Assembly: GCA_963575745.1 (NCBI GenBank)
Contig: CAUYUJ010019888.1
Span: 62,001-126,000 of the forward strand
DNA length: 64,000 nt
Reading direction: 5' to 3'
Source of the DNA: Prorocentrum cordatum
Taxonomy: Eukaryota > Sar > Dinophyceae > Prorocentrales > Prorocentraceae
Under the pieces are notes generated by a model. That model ran no database searches. It was not told where the DNA came from and saw only the letters and a program-made list of their open reading frames with translations. Made by a program: the position numbers and the translations under genes. Numbering within the stretch: the first letter of the stretch is position 1; each line of letters opens with the position of its first letter. Below, piece by piece: positions 11,434 to 21,239 of this stretch.

Positions 11434-12340
11434 TTGTTGTTGGCTCATTTCTCATTGTGCTCGTTTCTAATTGTTCCTGGCCCCCGAGTGGCCAGGAAGA
11501 GGCCCAGGATAGAACAGTTAGAAATGAAAAGATATTGGCCCCCCAAAAAAGTCAAAGAACTTCCGAAGAATTTGAAATTATCAATGTGTAGGTCTTTCGG
11601 CTCCGCGCGCTTGACCGATCTTGTGGACGCGGCAGCTAAGCTTAATTATCCGCTGAGGCTTCTGGCCCTCGCCATTGATTCTTATTTAGGCGAGCGGATT
11701 TTGACGCTTTCAGGTCGCATACACAAGGGCGTCCTGCCGAGCGGAGGCATTCTTCCAGGTTGGGGCCAGACCGTATCATTGGCCAGGGCCTTTGAATCCG
11801 CTCCTCTCTATGCTGCCTCCGAGTCCGTGTCTGGACAGTCTTTGCGGGAATGGGTTGATGATCTATGTTGTCTGTATTGTCCTCTTGTTGCCACATTTCC
11901 TATTCTGCTCAGGGCTCTTCTGACTGGAACTCGCAGGCGCAAGGTCCAACTCTCCCTCGATACATGTGGGACGTTGGCCTCGTCCGCGGGCCTCCGTCGC
12001 GAGCTTGTCTCGTTGGGGCGACAGCAAACATGCGGGAGACCGCGGGTCCTGCAACTGCCCGAGACCTGGGCCATGACACCAGCCTCGGCGCTAGACGGAC
12101 CGTTCTGGTCCAGCGCGCTCGCGGGCACGCTGGCAGCAAGGCGCCCGCGAACATCAACCACCTCGCATCCTCAGACCAGGATGCGTGCAAGCTTTTCCGC
12201 ACGGGTGCTTATCCCAAGAGTTGTCAGGCGTCTGAGGCGCAGGGTTTTTCACCGCACACGATCAAGCGATTGCGAGCCATGGCTCATGCGTCCGGCCGCT
12301 CCCCCCAGAAAGGAAGGCACGGCCGGCCCCTACCATGAGG
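11434..12340 (+). pseudogene. Reverse transcriptase domain, frameshifted
   Basis: The first frame, from 11434, contains a finger/palm-like stretch (YPLRLLALAIDSYLG, then GVLPSGGILPGWGQ as the motif B region) and motif C as WVDD at 11851-11862. Both catalytic aspartates of motif C are present. I could not find a convincing motif A aspartate upstream, so the N-terminal part appears lost. Similarity then moves to another frame (ORF 11865-12338), with ARDLGHDTSLGARRT and KLFRTGAYPKSC, segments that follow the palm in dinoflagellate retroelement polyproteins as I know them. A frameshift must therefore lie near 11960-12050, and the copy cannot make a full protein. Recognition is from memory of the family, not from a search. 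Confidence 0.65.
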
Positions 12341-12820
12341 ATGCGCGAGGAGGATGCGAGGGCCTTGGACGCCCCCTTCGAGGCTTTCCGGGCGGGGCGC
12401 GGCCAGCGAAAGTGGGCAAGGATGGACTGGAGGAGGCGAGGACGCAGGGGCACCCCCTGGGAAGGTTGCCCAACCTCACCGTGCGGGTGGACTGCACCCG
12501 CTGCACCACGGCCCTCCGCCTGACGCGTGGCCCCGGGCGCGACCCTGCCCAAAGGGCCACGCGCGAAGGGTCGTCAGCACGTGGCACAACGGGATGACTT
12601 CGGGGGGGGGGCCCTCGCTGACCGTGGCCACTGGCCGTGGGACGAGTCGCCTGAGCTCGTGCGGCGCGGACGGGGATCTCTTCGAGGGCCGATGGGGGCC
12701 TGCCCAGCAGCGCTGAGGTCTCTCGACTGGCAGTGCCCTCAGATGGCCGAGGTGCACGGGCCCACCGGGGAAGTCTGGCGGATGGTGGACTCGGGCGAGG
12801 TTCCCGTGACTGCTCTTCTT
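12341..12820 (+). pseudogene. Probable retroelement linker between RT and RNase H
   Basis: A frame at about 12600-12825 has balanced composition (LDWQCPQMAEVHGPTGEVW, then LLRR) and runs straight into the foldback element at 12821. About 60 bp near 12385-12420 (GGGGCGCGGCCAGCGAAAG) recur at 28520-28545. Assignment to the retroelement rests on position between RT and RNase H. Confidence 0.35.
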
Positions 12821-13030
12821 AGAAGAAGGAAGAACGCCATAAACACACAAGCTTCTGGCGCTCCGCGCGGATTTCTTGGATCTGCGCTGGACCCCCCTCC
12901 CTGGCGCGCGGAGCGCGCCAGGGGCGGCGCCGGAGGTCCCCCCCCCCCGGGGGCCCCAGCGAAGATCCGAAAAATCCGAAAAATCCGCGCGGAGCGCCAA
13001 AAACTTATGTTTATGGCGTTTTCTCTTCTT
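12821..13030. mobile_element. Foldback (MITE-like) element with GC-rich core, outer-end type B
   Basis: The left arm AGAAGAAGGAAGAACGCCAT and the right end TATGGCGTTTTCTCTTCTT are inverted. Inside are paired CCGCGCGGATTTCTTGGATC and GATCC/AAAATCCGCGCGG arms and a self-complementary GGCGCGCGGAGCGCGCC centre. The core is shared with copies at 28.1, 30.2, 30.8, 42.2 and 50.8 kb; the outer end is shared with 29.13 kb. It interrupts the retroelement reading. Confidence 0.7.
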
Positions 13031-13266
13031 CGGCTTCTCGAAGCCGTCAATGCCCATCTTGACGCTGCGCACTTGCGTGCAGCCGCGTCTTTTTATTATG
13101 GAGGGGGCGCGAAACCCGGCGTCGAACGGGCGCACGTGTCGGGGCTCATTTTCGGCGTGCTGCAACAGACGGCGACTTGGCGCTGTCCCGTTTGGTTCGG
13201 CTAGTTGCTTGCGGCGGTTCTTCCTGACCCTCTGTGCCGGCAGTGTCGAACATGCCCCGACCCGTA

Positions 13267-13432
13267 TACAGTAAAGGCCCGACCAAAAGAAACCCAACCC
13301 TGAGACCCCAGGACGTCCATCGATGTTTGGTGTGGGAACGTCACGACTTCCATCGTAAAACCATCGAAACCCAAGAAACCCAGGGCACCCTGGCGGCAAG
13401 CAGGGTATGTCTTGGCATGGGTCTCCACTGTA
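13267..13432 (+). mobile_element. MITE-like element with TACAGT ends, copy 1
   Basis: Starts TACAGTAAAGGCCCGACC and ends GGGTCTCCACTGTA, so the ends are inverted (TACAGT/ACTGTA). Internal markers are CCCTGAGACCCCAGGACGTC, CATCGAAACCCAAGAAACCC and GGCAAGCAGGGT. Three further copies in the same orientation lie at 14051, 47342 and 53344. Length is about 166 bp and it has no coding capacity. Confidence 0.75.
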
Positions 13433-14050
13433 ACCATGCTTTGTTGGGCTGCTCTTGCCACGCCGATCCGTCTTGTGAGCACATCTCCAAGAGCTCAGGC
13501 CCTCGACGATACCTCATATGTTGGTGCCGCGGTCTCGTTCCCCAGAGGTGTGGCTCTGTCTTCCAGGTGCTCTGGGAGGATCGGGCGCTGGAAATTTTCC
13601 CGATGCCATGACGGCCCTCTCCCTGGAGGATTTGTTCACGGCGGCGATGGCGCCCGAGGGCTTTTTGCCAGCGATCCCATCTTGCGTCGGGTAACTTTTG
13701 GCTTTGAGCGCCTGTGCGATGCTCCAGATCCTGATTGGGATTGCGGGGCACACGGAGTGCTGGACAGTAAACGTCAGACGGTGCCGCGCGCCGAGTTGGT
13801 TGCCAGTGGAGGTGGTGCGTCGCGTAGCACGTGATCATCACGTGACGGTGGTGACTAACCACATCACTCACCAGAGAGATTTCCAGAAAGGACGTCACTA
13901 CACCCTTAGGCTGCAGAGTGCTGACTTGTGGTTGGAGCTGTGGCTTACTCGCCTAGCCATAATGATGATGACGACGACGACCACGATGACGATGATAATG
14001 ATGATGTGCAAAGCTAGCTCGTCTTGCGGCGTCTCTGTACCCACATCATC
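13433..14050 (+). pseudogene. RNase H domain, N-terminal part, frameshifted
   Basis: The frame open to 13834 carries LRRVTFGF, then KRQTVPRAEL (13769-13798). The Glu of RAEL fits the second carboxylate of RNase HI folds, and the upstream HGGDGAR may be the degenerate first motif. A shift near 13800 moves to the frame with VVTNHITHQRDF and LQSADLWLELWL (to about 13957). The third Asp seems to be Asn in VTN. The domain then runs into ATG/GAC triplets and the MITE-like element at 14051. The match to RNase H of dinoflagellate retroelements is from memory. Confidence 0.55.
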
Positions 14051-14229
14051 TACAATAGGGGCCCGACCGTAAGAAACCTTCCACCAGAAACTCAACCCTG
14101 AGACCCCAGGACGTCCATCGATTTGAAGTGGGGGAACGTCATGCTTTCCATAGCAAATCATCAAAACACAAGAAACCCAGGGTACCCTGGTGGCGAGCAG
14201 GGTGTTTCTTGGCAAGGGCTTCCACTGTA
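14051..14229 (+). mobile_element. MITE-like element with TACAGT ends, copy 2, inside RNase H
   Basis: Starts TACAATAGGGGCCCGACC and ends GGGCTTCCACTGTA. It contains AACCCTGAGACCCCAGGACG and CAAGAAACCCAGGGTACCC. TCATC directly precedes the left end and recurs one base after the right end, a possible target duplication. Retroelement coding resumes right after the element (NAVADALA). Confidence 0.8.
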
Positions 14230-14860
14230 TTCATCAATGCGGTCGCGGATGCTCTGGCCACGGCGCGGTCGGCGACAGCCCAGATCCCAGCCGATGTGGT
14301 CCGTGAAACTGTTGACTTTGAAACTTGAGCTTTCCGCATTTTGCGACGCAATGCTTCCATCAATTTGGAACGTGCCATGGTACTCAAGAATACAAGACGC
14401 ATTGTGCATCGCGCCCAGCTCCCGCGAGTGGTCCGCCAGCGTAGGGCGATGATCGCACTTCTGGACGCTTCCAGCCACAATTTCGAGCCAGTGGCCAATG
14501 ACACATCGAGGTGCGCAGCCTGCAACAAGCTGGTGCGGCCCACAGCTCGTCTGTTTTTCCGAACGGTTCGGCTTGGATTGACCGACGCCCTCCACGTTTG
14601 CCTCCTTTCCTCCAGCCTTCGTCCATGGTCAGGATGCATGACAGCCACGCCGCCTGGAACCAAGGCCGCTTCATTTTCCGTGGGCTTCGCGGATGGTGGG
14701 CAGAACCAAAGCCTCGCGAGAATTACCGTCTACCCCGATGGTCCCAGGCCATGCAGTCATGACGTGCGCGAACTCATAATAGGTGCCAAACTGGACAGGA
14801 AACTCCCTAAGGGTGACTTCGCACCTAGCGGTGCGCGGGGAGGACAGCCTTCCTGATGTC
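14230..14860 (+). pseudogene. Retroelement C-terminal segment (end of RNase H and Cys-rich tail)
   Basis: After the inserted element the frame gives NAVADALATARSATAQ, matching the last RNase H aspartate context (N-x-x-AD-x-LA). After an in-frame stop near 14326, another frame reads NLERAMVLKNTRR, then CAACNKLVRPTARLFFR, a Cys-X2-Cys segment typical of these polyprotein tails. Continuity across the stop is inferred from family layout. The reading fades after about 14600. Confidence 0.5.
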
Positions 14861-14884
14861 TTCCAGGAAGGTTATGGCTAAGGT

Positions 14885-15149
14885 GTGATTCAGGGTGGAG
14901 GGATGTGCCTCATGCCTCCCCCCTTTTCCGTCTCCTTTACGTCCTCATTTGCCTTCACCTCCTCTCCTTTTCCGCCTCCTCCTCTTCCTCCTCCTCCTCC
15001 TCCCCAATCACTTCCTTGCGCGTTCTCGTCGTCCTACCTTTCGGCCCTCCCCCCCCTCCCACCACCACCTCCTCATCCTTGTCCACGTAGCCGTCCTCCT
15101 CCTCCTACATGTAAGTTCTCATCGTCGCACCCCCCAAGAGTCAGAACTG
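14885..15149. repeat. CT-rich tract preceding 84-bp array
   Basis: CTC/CCT-rich DNA (about 14915-15110). The same arrangement of CTC tract, head, then 84-bp units is repeated at 16310-17060. Confidence 0.75.
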
Positions 15150-15770
15150 TTGGTAGGGCGGGCCGGACGTTTGGTCTGAGACCTACCCGTCTATAACCCC
15201 GAAGCTTGGAATTTGCAACAGTTACACGGATGCGGGGGGGGGAGAGTTTTCAAGCTGTGGTTCTCGCCTTCGCGCCGCAGAAAGTCGCATCAACAGCAAC
15301 ACGGATAGAGGGGGCGTGTTCTGTTTATGTGGTTCTCTCCGTAGCGCCACGCACATTGGACAGAAAGCTTCCGACATCTTCGCGGACGAAGGACAATTCT
15401 CTTCAACATGTAGTTCTCGCCTCAGCGCCGCGCAAACAGGTGTAACAACTTCTAATATTTGCACGGATGGAGGGGGTGCTTTTCAAAATGTCCCCCCCCC
15501 CCGCCCAAACGAGGAACAAAGTCGTCTTAAACGTTTCCAACAATTAGACTGATGGGAACGGCTTATTTAGGACATGTGGCTCTCGCCGTAGCGCCGAGCA
15601 CACTCGTCTTACGAACTTTCGACGGTAACACGGATGAATGGACTGATTTTCAAAATGTGACCCCCGTCTCAGCGATGCACAAATCCGTCTACACATCTTC
15701 AATTGATCGCAGCGTCTTTCAACATGACTTGTTCCCTGCGTGTGAGAAAGCTGGTGTAATCAGAGCTCCC
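15150..15770 (+). repeat. 84-bp repeat array, copy a, with head
   Basis: The head GGGCGGGCCGGACGTTTGGT, then CTGAGACCTACCCG and CCCCGAAGCTTGGAA, is followed by about six diverged units with TTCTCGCCTTCGCGCCGC, CACGGATAGAGGGGG and TTTTCAAAATGT words at roughly 75-85 bp spacing. Later units (15550-15730) are strongly diverged. Confidence 0.7.
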
Positions 15771-16309
15771 GGCTGAGCATTCCTCAGGCTCTATGCCCAG
15801 GCAATTGACCGACGTGAGGCCGGCTCTTTTCTCAAGGCGGGGCCATTGCTGGACTCTTCCTCTGACTTTCCGATTCTACCTCGTCCCAATCCTTCCGTAT
15901 AGCTAGAAGCATGGATGGCGGCTCCTCTTCAGGACGGTGCCCTCTCCCGAGCTGCAGGATCATGGGGCGCTCGTTTTTCAAGGGGCCGCTCCGTCTCTCA
16001 CCTTGGATCGTCGGGGCATCGAAATCAAATCGGACCGGACAAATCAAATCGGATCGAATCGGACCGATCGGGTCGAAACGCGTCTGAGAAGTCCCGCCGC
16101 CGTCCGAGAAGGCCTGCCCACAGTGCAAGGGAATACCTGTAGGGGCCTACGCGGAGGGGGTGGATGTGGGAAGGATGGGAGTATCGCAGCATCGCTGATG
16201 CATCGCAGATTTGCTCTGGTCCTCCTCCTCCTCCTCCTGAGACAGCAGCAGAGGTCAGAGCAACGAACCACAAACGCTGACCTCGTCCAGCAACGCGCGA
16301 TGAAGAAGG
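15771..16309. repeat. Mosaic of GATCGG words and a module shared with 17.3 kb
   Basis: 15771-16010 shows nothing I recognise. 16010-16090 is rich in AATCGGACCGG/GGATCGAATCGG words, like 2940-3180. 16135-16240 (GTAGGGGCCTACGCGGAGG, then TCGCTGATGCATCGC and CTCTGGTCCTCC) has the same order of words as 17308-17400. Confidence 0.5.
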
Positions 16310-16465
16310 GCACCGCGTCGTCGTCGTCGTCCTCCTCGTCCTCTTCCTCCTCCTCCCTCTCCTCCTCCTCCTTCTCCTCCTCCTCCTCCTCCTCCTCCTT
16401 CTCCTCCTCCTCCTCTCCTCCTCCCCCTCCTCCTCCTGCCCCTCCTCCTCCACTCCTTCCTTATA
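16310..16465. repeat. CTC/GTC microsatellite
   Basis: Near-pure CTC/CCT triplets after a short GTC run. It sits directly before the second 84-bp array head. Confidence 0.85.
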
Positions 16466-16469
16466 AATG

Positions 16470-17065
16470 ACTTCTCCCTGTCGCACGGGCGGGCCGGGCG
16501 TTTCGCCTGAGACTTCCTCACCATTTATGACCCTGAAGCTTAAAACAATGACAACAACTTCACAAATGGAGGGCGGGTGGTTTTCAAGATGTGGCTCTCG
16601 CCTTAGCGCCGCGCACTCCCTTTGAAACAATGCAAGAGCTTCACGGATGGAGGGCAGGTGGTTTTCAGAAACGGGCTCCTGCCTTAGCGCCGCGCACATT
16701 CGCTTTAAAACTTTGTAAGAATTTCACACATGGAGGCGGGTGGTTTTCAAAATGTGGCTCTCGCCTTCGCGCCGCGCACATTCGTTTCAAATATCTGCAA
16801 GAGTTGCACGGATGGAGGGCGTGTGGTTTTCAACATGTGGCTCTTGATTTAGCGCAAAGCAAATTCGTTTAGACAGATTGCAAAAGCTTGGTGGATGGAG
16901 GGCGGGTGGTTTTCAAAATGTGGCTCTCGCCTGAGCGCCGCGCACGTTCGTTTTAACATTTGCAAGAGATTCGCGGATTGAGGGCGGTTCCTTTTCAAAA
17001 TGTCGCTCTCGCCATATCGCCGCGCACATTCGCTTTAAAACATGTGCAAGAGTTTCACGTACTCC
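16470..17065 (+). repeat. 84-bp repeat array, copy b, with head
   Basis: The head CGGGCGGGCCGGGCGTTTCG, then CCTGAGACTTCCTCACC and GACCCTGAAGCTT, is followed by six units: GGTTTTCAAAATGTGGCTCT, CGCCTTAGCGCCGCGCACAT, TCG(C)TTTAAAA, GCAAGAGCTTCACGGATGGA, GGGCGGGTGG. This is the cleanest version of the family and defines its consensus. Confidence 0.85.
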
Positions 17066-17640
17066 CATGGTCAGCGTTCCAGAAACGGTGTTTTGGAAGG
17101 ACTCAAGATTTTGAGGGTGCAGCAGTTACGTTGATTCGCGGGGTTGAAGTCCCAGGAATGGCGTTCTGGCACGATTCAGGACCGTCAAGACGCAACAGTC
17201 AGGTTGACCCGTGGCGTTGGAACCTCGAGAACAATGTTTTGGCATGCTTCAAAGTATATTCAAACGGTTGTCTTCCAACGAGGCACTTCCCTCAGTGGAA
17301 AGGAACCGCTGTAGGGGCCTATGCAGAGGGAGCTTGGAGGGAGGATTTATTTTCCGATACCGTTGATGACTCTTGAGTTTACACTGGTCCTCCTCCTCCT
17401 CCTCCTCCTCCTCCTCCTCCTCCTCCTCCTCCCCTGGCAGGGTCGGCCGAGGGGCGCCGAGGCGTGCTGGCGGGGCGGAGCCTGCGTCCAGTAGCCGAAT
17501 TCGGGGAGTCGCAGGTCGGGAACCTGGGGGCCGGTAGGGGGGGGGGAAGAGGGGGAGGGGAAAGAGGGGGAGGGGAAAGAGGGGTTCTCCTTCTCCTCCT
17601 CCTCCTCCTGCTCTTCCTGCTCATCGCGCGAGCGAGCTAG
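17066..17640. repeat. Unassigned DNA ending in a shared module and CTC tract
   Basis: 17066-17290 holds nothing I recognise. 17308-17400 repeats the words of 16135-16240, and (CTC)n follows at 17386-17430. The remainder is GC-rich with GGGGA runs. Confidence 0.5.
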
Positions 17641-17815
17641 GGACACATCGGCGACGCATCGACGACGTCGGCGACGCATCGGCGACGTGGGCGTGGAGGA
17701 AATCGGGCTCCGGATCTAGCCGCATCGCCGATGCATCAGCGGTGTGGCGCGATCCTCCGACCCCATCTACTCCGACCCCCATCTAGGAGGCTGGATGGGG
17801 TCGGAGTAATGGATG
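17641..17815. repeat. CGATGCATCG-type palindromic repeat, copy 1
   Basis: Repeated ATCGGCGACGCATCG and GCCGCATCGCCGATGCATC words, then CGACCCCATCTACTCCGACC. The same series occurs at 31675-31870, including GGCGTGGAG(G)AAAT and CCCCATCTACCCAGACCCC. Confidence 0.65.
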
Positions 17816-18140
17816 ATAAGGAGGAGGAACAGGAGGAGGAGGAGGAGGAGGAGGAGGAGGAGGAGGAGGAACAGGAGGAGGAGGAGGAGGAGGAGGAGGG
17901 GGAGGAGGAGGAGCAGGAGGAGGAACGCGAGGGAGACAAAGGACGGGAAATAGATGTGGGCAGGGAGGGAGAGCTTGGCCCAAACCACTCGCGCCGTGAA
18001 ACGAGCGCGGCGGAAGATGCGCTGCTCGAAAGCAACTCTGGAGGAGAAGCTGGACCCAAGGAAGGGGTCGAGACCCCGGGGGGTCGACGTGGTGAACAAC
18101 AGATGACGCCGGGAGGCTGGAGGGAGCAGGCGGGGGCTTA
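17816..18140. repeat. GGA microsatellite and flanking purine-rich DNA
   Basis: (GGA)n from about 17820 to 17930 with small variants, then purine-rich DNA to the start of the inverted-repeat element at 18141. The Glu-rich open frame is an artefact. Confidence 0.8.
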
Positions 18141-18380
18141 GTGGGCCCTGGAAACGACAGGGCCGTTTTTGTTGCCGGTTCCGTTTTGCCGTTTTCCTGC
18201 CGGTTCCGACGCCGTTTTTTTACCGGTTCCGTCGCCGTTTGTTGACCGGTTCTGGCTCCGGTTCCAACCCTGGAGCCGTTTTTGTTGCCGTTTCCTGTCG
18301 CCGTTTTTTTGCCGTTTCCATTTTCAAGGGACATTTTTTGGAAACGGTGAAAAAACGGCCCTGCCGTTTCCGGGGCCCAC
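18141..18380. mobile_element. 240-bp MITE-like element with ~32-bp inverted ends
   Basis: The left arm reads GTGGGCCCTGGAAACGACAG then GGCCGTTTTT (18141-18170). The right arm (18349-18380) reads AAAAAACGGCCCTGCCGTTT then CCGGGGCCCAC. The arms are inverted with only a couple of mismatches. The interior is made of GCCGTTTTT and CCGGTTCCG words. No clear target duplication and no open frame of interest. Confidence 0.75.
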
Positions 18381-18384
18381 AAAG

Positions 18385-18790
18385 GGCGGGGGAGAGAAAC
18401 GGGGCGGGACAAGCTAGATGCGCTCGCGCAATATCTGACATCCGAACCCTCGCACCCATCCCTTCCCGTTGCGCTGATTTTCCTCAATTCGCCCCCAAAG
18501 GATCCCATCGGGTCATGTGCAAGCACAGAGGAGGAGCTGCGTAGACTTGAGGAAGAGGTAGCGCAAAGCAGAAGGATGAGCAGGAGAAAGAGGAGGATGA
18601 GGAAGGAGAAACAAGGAGGAACAGCAAAACAGCAGCAGCGGGAACAGGATTGGGACAAGCGGGAGCGGGAATGGCCAGGGGAAGGCGGGAGAGGGGAAAA
18701 GGAGCACGGCGACAACGGTGGGGATGCACTCGGATCTACACAACGTGGCCCGCGCCGAGGCGATAGCGCCATTCTGAACGACGGTGTGTG
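18385..18790 (+). repeat. Dispersed duplicate, copy 1 (partner at 57.6 kb)
   Basis: Shares, in the same order with 57640-58120: AGCTAG(A/G)TGCGCTCGCGC, ATATCTGACATCCGAACCCT, a purine-rich GAGGATGAG stretch, GGGGAAGGCGGGAGAGG, and the closing TCCTGAACGA/TTCTGAACGACGG. The copies differ by indels in the microsatellite parts. Confidence 0.7.
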
Positions 18791-19980
18791 AGATGAGTGG
18801 CTGTCCATATTCCCCCTTTCCCCTCTTCCCCCCTCCCGAGGAACCCAGCAATTCATCGTGTAAAGAAAGGGAGAGTGGGGGAACGAGCTCATCACCGCAC
18901 CTTCTGACCCTCAGAGTCTCCAAGGAGTAGGGAACTCGCGAACGGAGCGGGAAGAGGAGGAGCGGGAGGAGGAGGCGGAGGAGGAGGAGGAGGAGGAGGA
19001 GGCCTAGGAGGAGGAGGAGGAGGAGGTCTAGGAGGAGGAGGAGGCCTAGGAGGAGGAGCAGGAGGAGGAGGAGGAGGCCCCGATGCCTCAAGGATGTGCC
19101 AGAGATGTCCTGTCAGAAAGCTCACGGTGGCTTCCATCTCCATCGCGTCTGGGAGACCTCAAACGGCGGCTGGCCCAGATGGCCTCAAGCAGGCCAAAAG
19201 ACCCCCCAAATACGCAATCGTACAGCTACAAAACGACCCCCCCCCCGAGGAAGCCCAGATATTATCGGGGCTCTCTCGGGAGGAGGGGGGGGCCCTTCTT
19301 CGGGGGTGGGCGTCCTCGAACATGCTGGAAACACTTGCTGGAAACACTTACTAAGTGTTTCCCACATGCTCGCAGTGCTGCCTTCTCGCGCATCCGTCAA
19401 CGCAGTAGGCCCGAGCGGCCTCGAAAACAGCTGAAGACACATAACGATGGCTCCTGGACTGTCCCGAAGGGCCAAGGGCCCCAAGGTGGCACAAGATGCC
19501 TCCGAGCTGGTCCCGACACAGCCCCAAGACTGCCCTAAGAGGCCCCGTAGACAGGCACGCAAGACACAGGCGGCCCAGCCAAGGCGGCCCAGGAAATCTT
19601 CAAGATGCCCCGAGAGGCACACAGCATGCCCCGGGAAGGCGCAAAGAGGCTCCTGAGAGGCCCCTGGGAAGCCTCCGGCAGGCCACCAGGAGGCCCAGGG
19701 CGCCTGGTAGACTCCCCGACGCGACGCGGACCAGCGTGTCACACGTTACGCCTGTCCGAGGATGATAGGGACCCGAAGGCCCTCCTTCTCCTCGTCCTTC
19801 CGCCGACCTCTGGGTCCCCGCCTCTCGTCTGCACGCGCTCCAGCGGTCGCGCACCTCGGAACCGCGCCCGGATCAGACGGTGAAGCTCACACCTGCACCG
19901 CGCGAGCCTCGCGGAGTGCTCGCCTCTCCTAGGGGCCGGCGGAGTGGCGTGAGTGGCACACGCCTCTCAGATCCGCCCGC
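18791..19980. other. GGA tract and sequence without recognised gene
   Basis: (GGA)n with AGGCCTAGG interruptions at about 18950-19080. The rest to 19980 has GC-rich open frames on both strands without known motifs. From about 19430 words like CCCCAAGA and CAAGATGCC hint at decayed CCCCAAGAGG-family sequence. Confidence 0.5.
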
Positions 19981-19984
19981 CCGC

Positions 19985-20295
19985 CGGACTGAAGGGCGGG
20001 TGCGAGGCCCCCAAAGAGGGCCCGAAGACGGCCCAAGAGGGCCCCGAGGTGGCCCAAAGAGGCCTCCCAAACGGCTCAAGAGGCCCCCGAGATAGCCCAA
20101 GAGAACCCCAAGAGAGCCACAAGGCGACCCTGAGAGGCCCCCAAGACGAACTCCGAAGAGGCCAGACGGCGCAACAGTACCGTAAGACTGCCCAAAAGGC
20201 ACTCGAGAGGCCCCAAGAGGCCCTCAAGAAGCCTGCAAGAGGCCCCCAAGAAACTCCCAAACGGCCCCGAGAAACCATCAGGAGGCCCGCGGAAC
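19985..20295 (+). repeat. CCCCAAGAGG-type decamer array, no ends found
   Basis: GGCCCCCAAAGAGGGCCC, GGCCCAAGAGGGCCCC and similar words repeat to about 20290. It resembles the interior of the elements at 10395 and 63156 but lacks their terminal ATTCGCCGGCCC sequence. Confidence 0.6.
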
Positions 20296-20960
20296 TGTAT
20301 ACGACTGGCGAGAGGTTGCTATGCTCATCGGAATTTGAACTTGGCGTTGCCTTGTGCTGACACGTGGTGAATGCTCATTGCCCTCGTGTACATTGGGGCG
20401 CATCCGCCCCCCGTGACGCTGGCAGCGCCCTGGGGCGGGCACCGACATGGCAGAACAGCGCGGCAGATGAGCAAGGCAAACCACCCAACGCCAAGTCTGT
20501 ACGTGCTCCGGACGAACTCCCCGCAAAGCGAGAGGAATCCACCGCCCACTGGGCTGAGGGGCGTGTGGGATTCAACTGTTTGAGCTCCTTTCGAGAATTC
20601 GCCCTCTCTTTCCCCCCACAGTGGCCTCCGCCATTCCGCCACCCACGTGCGGCACCTGACCTTTTCAGCCCCAAGACGGATCCCAGGCTGTGCCAAGACG
20701 AACACGAATTTCAAAACCTTCCGGATACCCCTTCAGGGCGCAGTCTTGCGCAGTTTTCGATCCTCTCGCCATGAGTGCTTGACGATGTGAGTCTCGCCAA
20801 GGAGAGGCTGGACACACCTGACAGCTGACATTCGGGCTCGTTTGCAGCGTGTTTCAGTATGCAAGTTCTCACGCAATGTTTGAAGGCATTCTGGGATCCA
20901 TGCTGGACCCGCACGAGCCCCACTTGGCCCCAAAACCTGTACCCAAACTGGCCAAAGATA
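20296..20960. other. No recognised feature
   Basis: Moderately GC-rich sequence with short overlapping frames on both strands. I see no repeat family or conserved motif. Confidence 0.45.
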
Positions 20961-20964
20961 TGAC

Positions 20965-21150
20965 TACCTACCAGACCATCCCAACCTAATCCGGAAACCC
21001 AAGTTTCGAGTTGGGGGGGGGTACGGGTTCCTCATGTGTTTTCTCGATGTTCCCCGGACACCCCCCTGGAAATCGAGGGTAAATTTGCCCCTCCTTCTAT
21101 TTCCCGCGCCCACCGGCCAACCGGCCAAGCTTGCCTCCCGCCTCTGGCGT
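20965..21150 (+). repeat. CCCAACCCAACCCGAAG element, degenerate copy
   Basis: CTACCAGACCATCCCAACC, then CCCAAGTTTCGAGTTGGGGG, TGTGTTTTCTCGATGTTCCC and CTGGAAATCGAGGGTAAAT match in order the element at 56627-56770, including the G homopolymer after GTTGGGG. The right inverted end is not clear here. Confidence 0.6.
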
Positions 21151-21239
21151 ATTCAAGGCTTCCGCTTGCACCGCCAGCCCCTCGTCGATTGCCCGCCCAG
21201 GCCCAGGCGGCCCCGGAATGTCTTCGCCGGCTGCACCCG

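Larger units (their letters stand above)
11434..14860 (+). mobile_element. Degenerate retroelement with RT and RNase H, invaded by other elements
   Basis: Recognisable protein segments occur in order on the plus strand: an RT (about 11500-12340), an RT-connection-like stretch (to about 12820), RNase H halves (about 13600-13960 and 14230-14330), and a C-terminal Cys-containing region (to about 14600). Reading requires several frame changes. A foldback element (12821-13030) and two MITE-like copies (13267-13432 and 14051-14229) lie within it. The outer limits are uncertain because I see no LTRs, poly(A) tail or target duplication. The organisation fits a non-LTR type element, but the clade is not assigned. 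Confidence 0.6.

Noticed and set aside
11434-14860. LTR retrotransposon
   Set aside because: RT followed by RNase H could fit, but no long direct repeats, protease, integrase or primer-binding site were seen.
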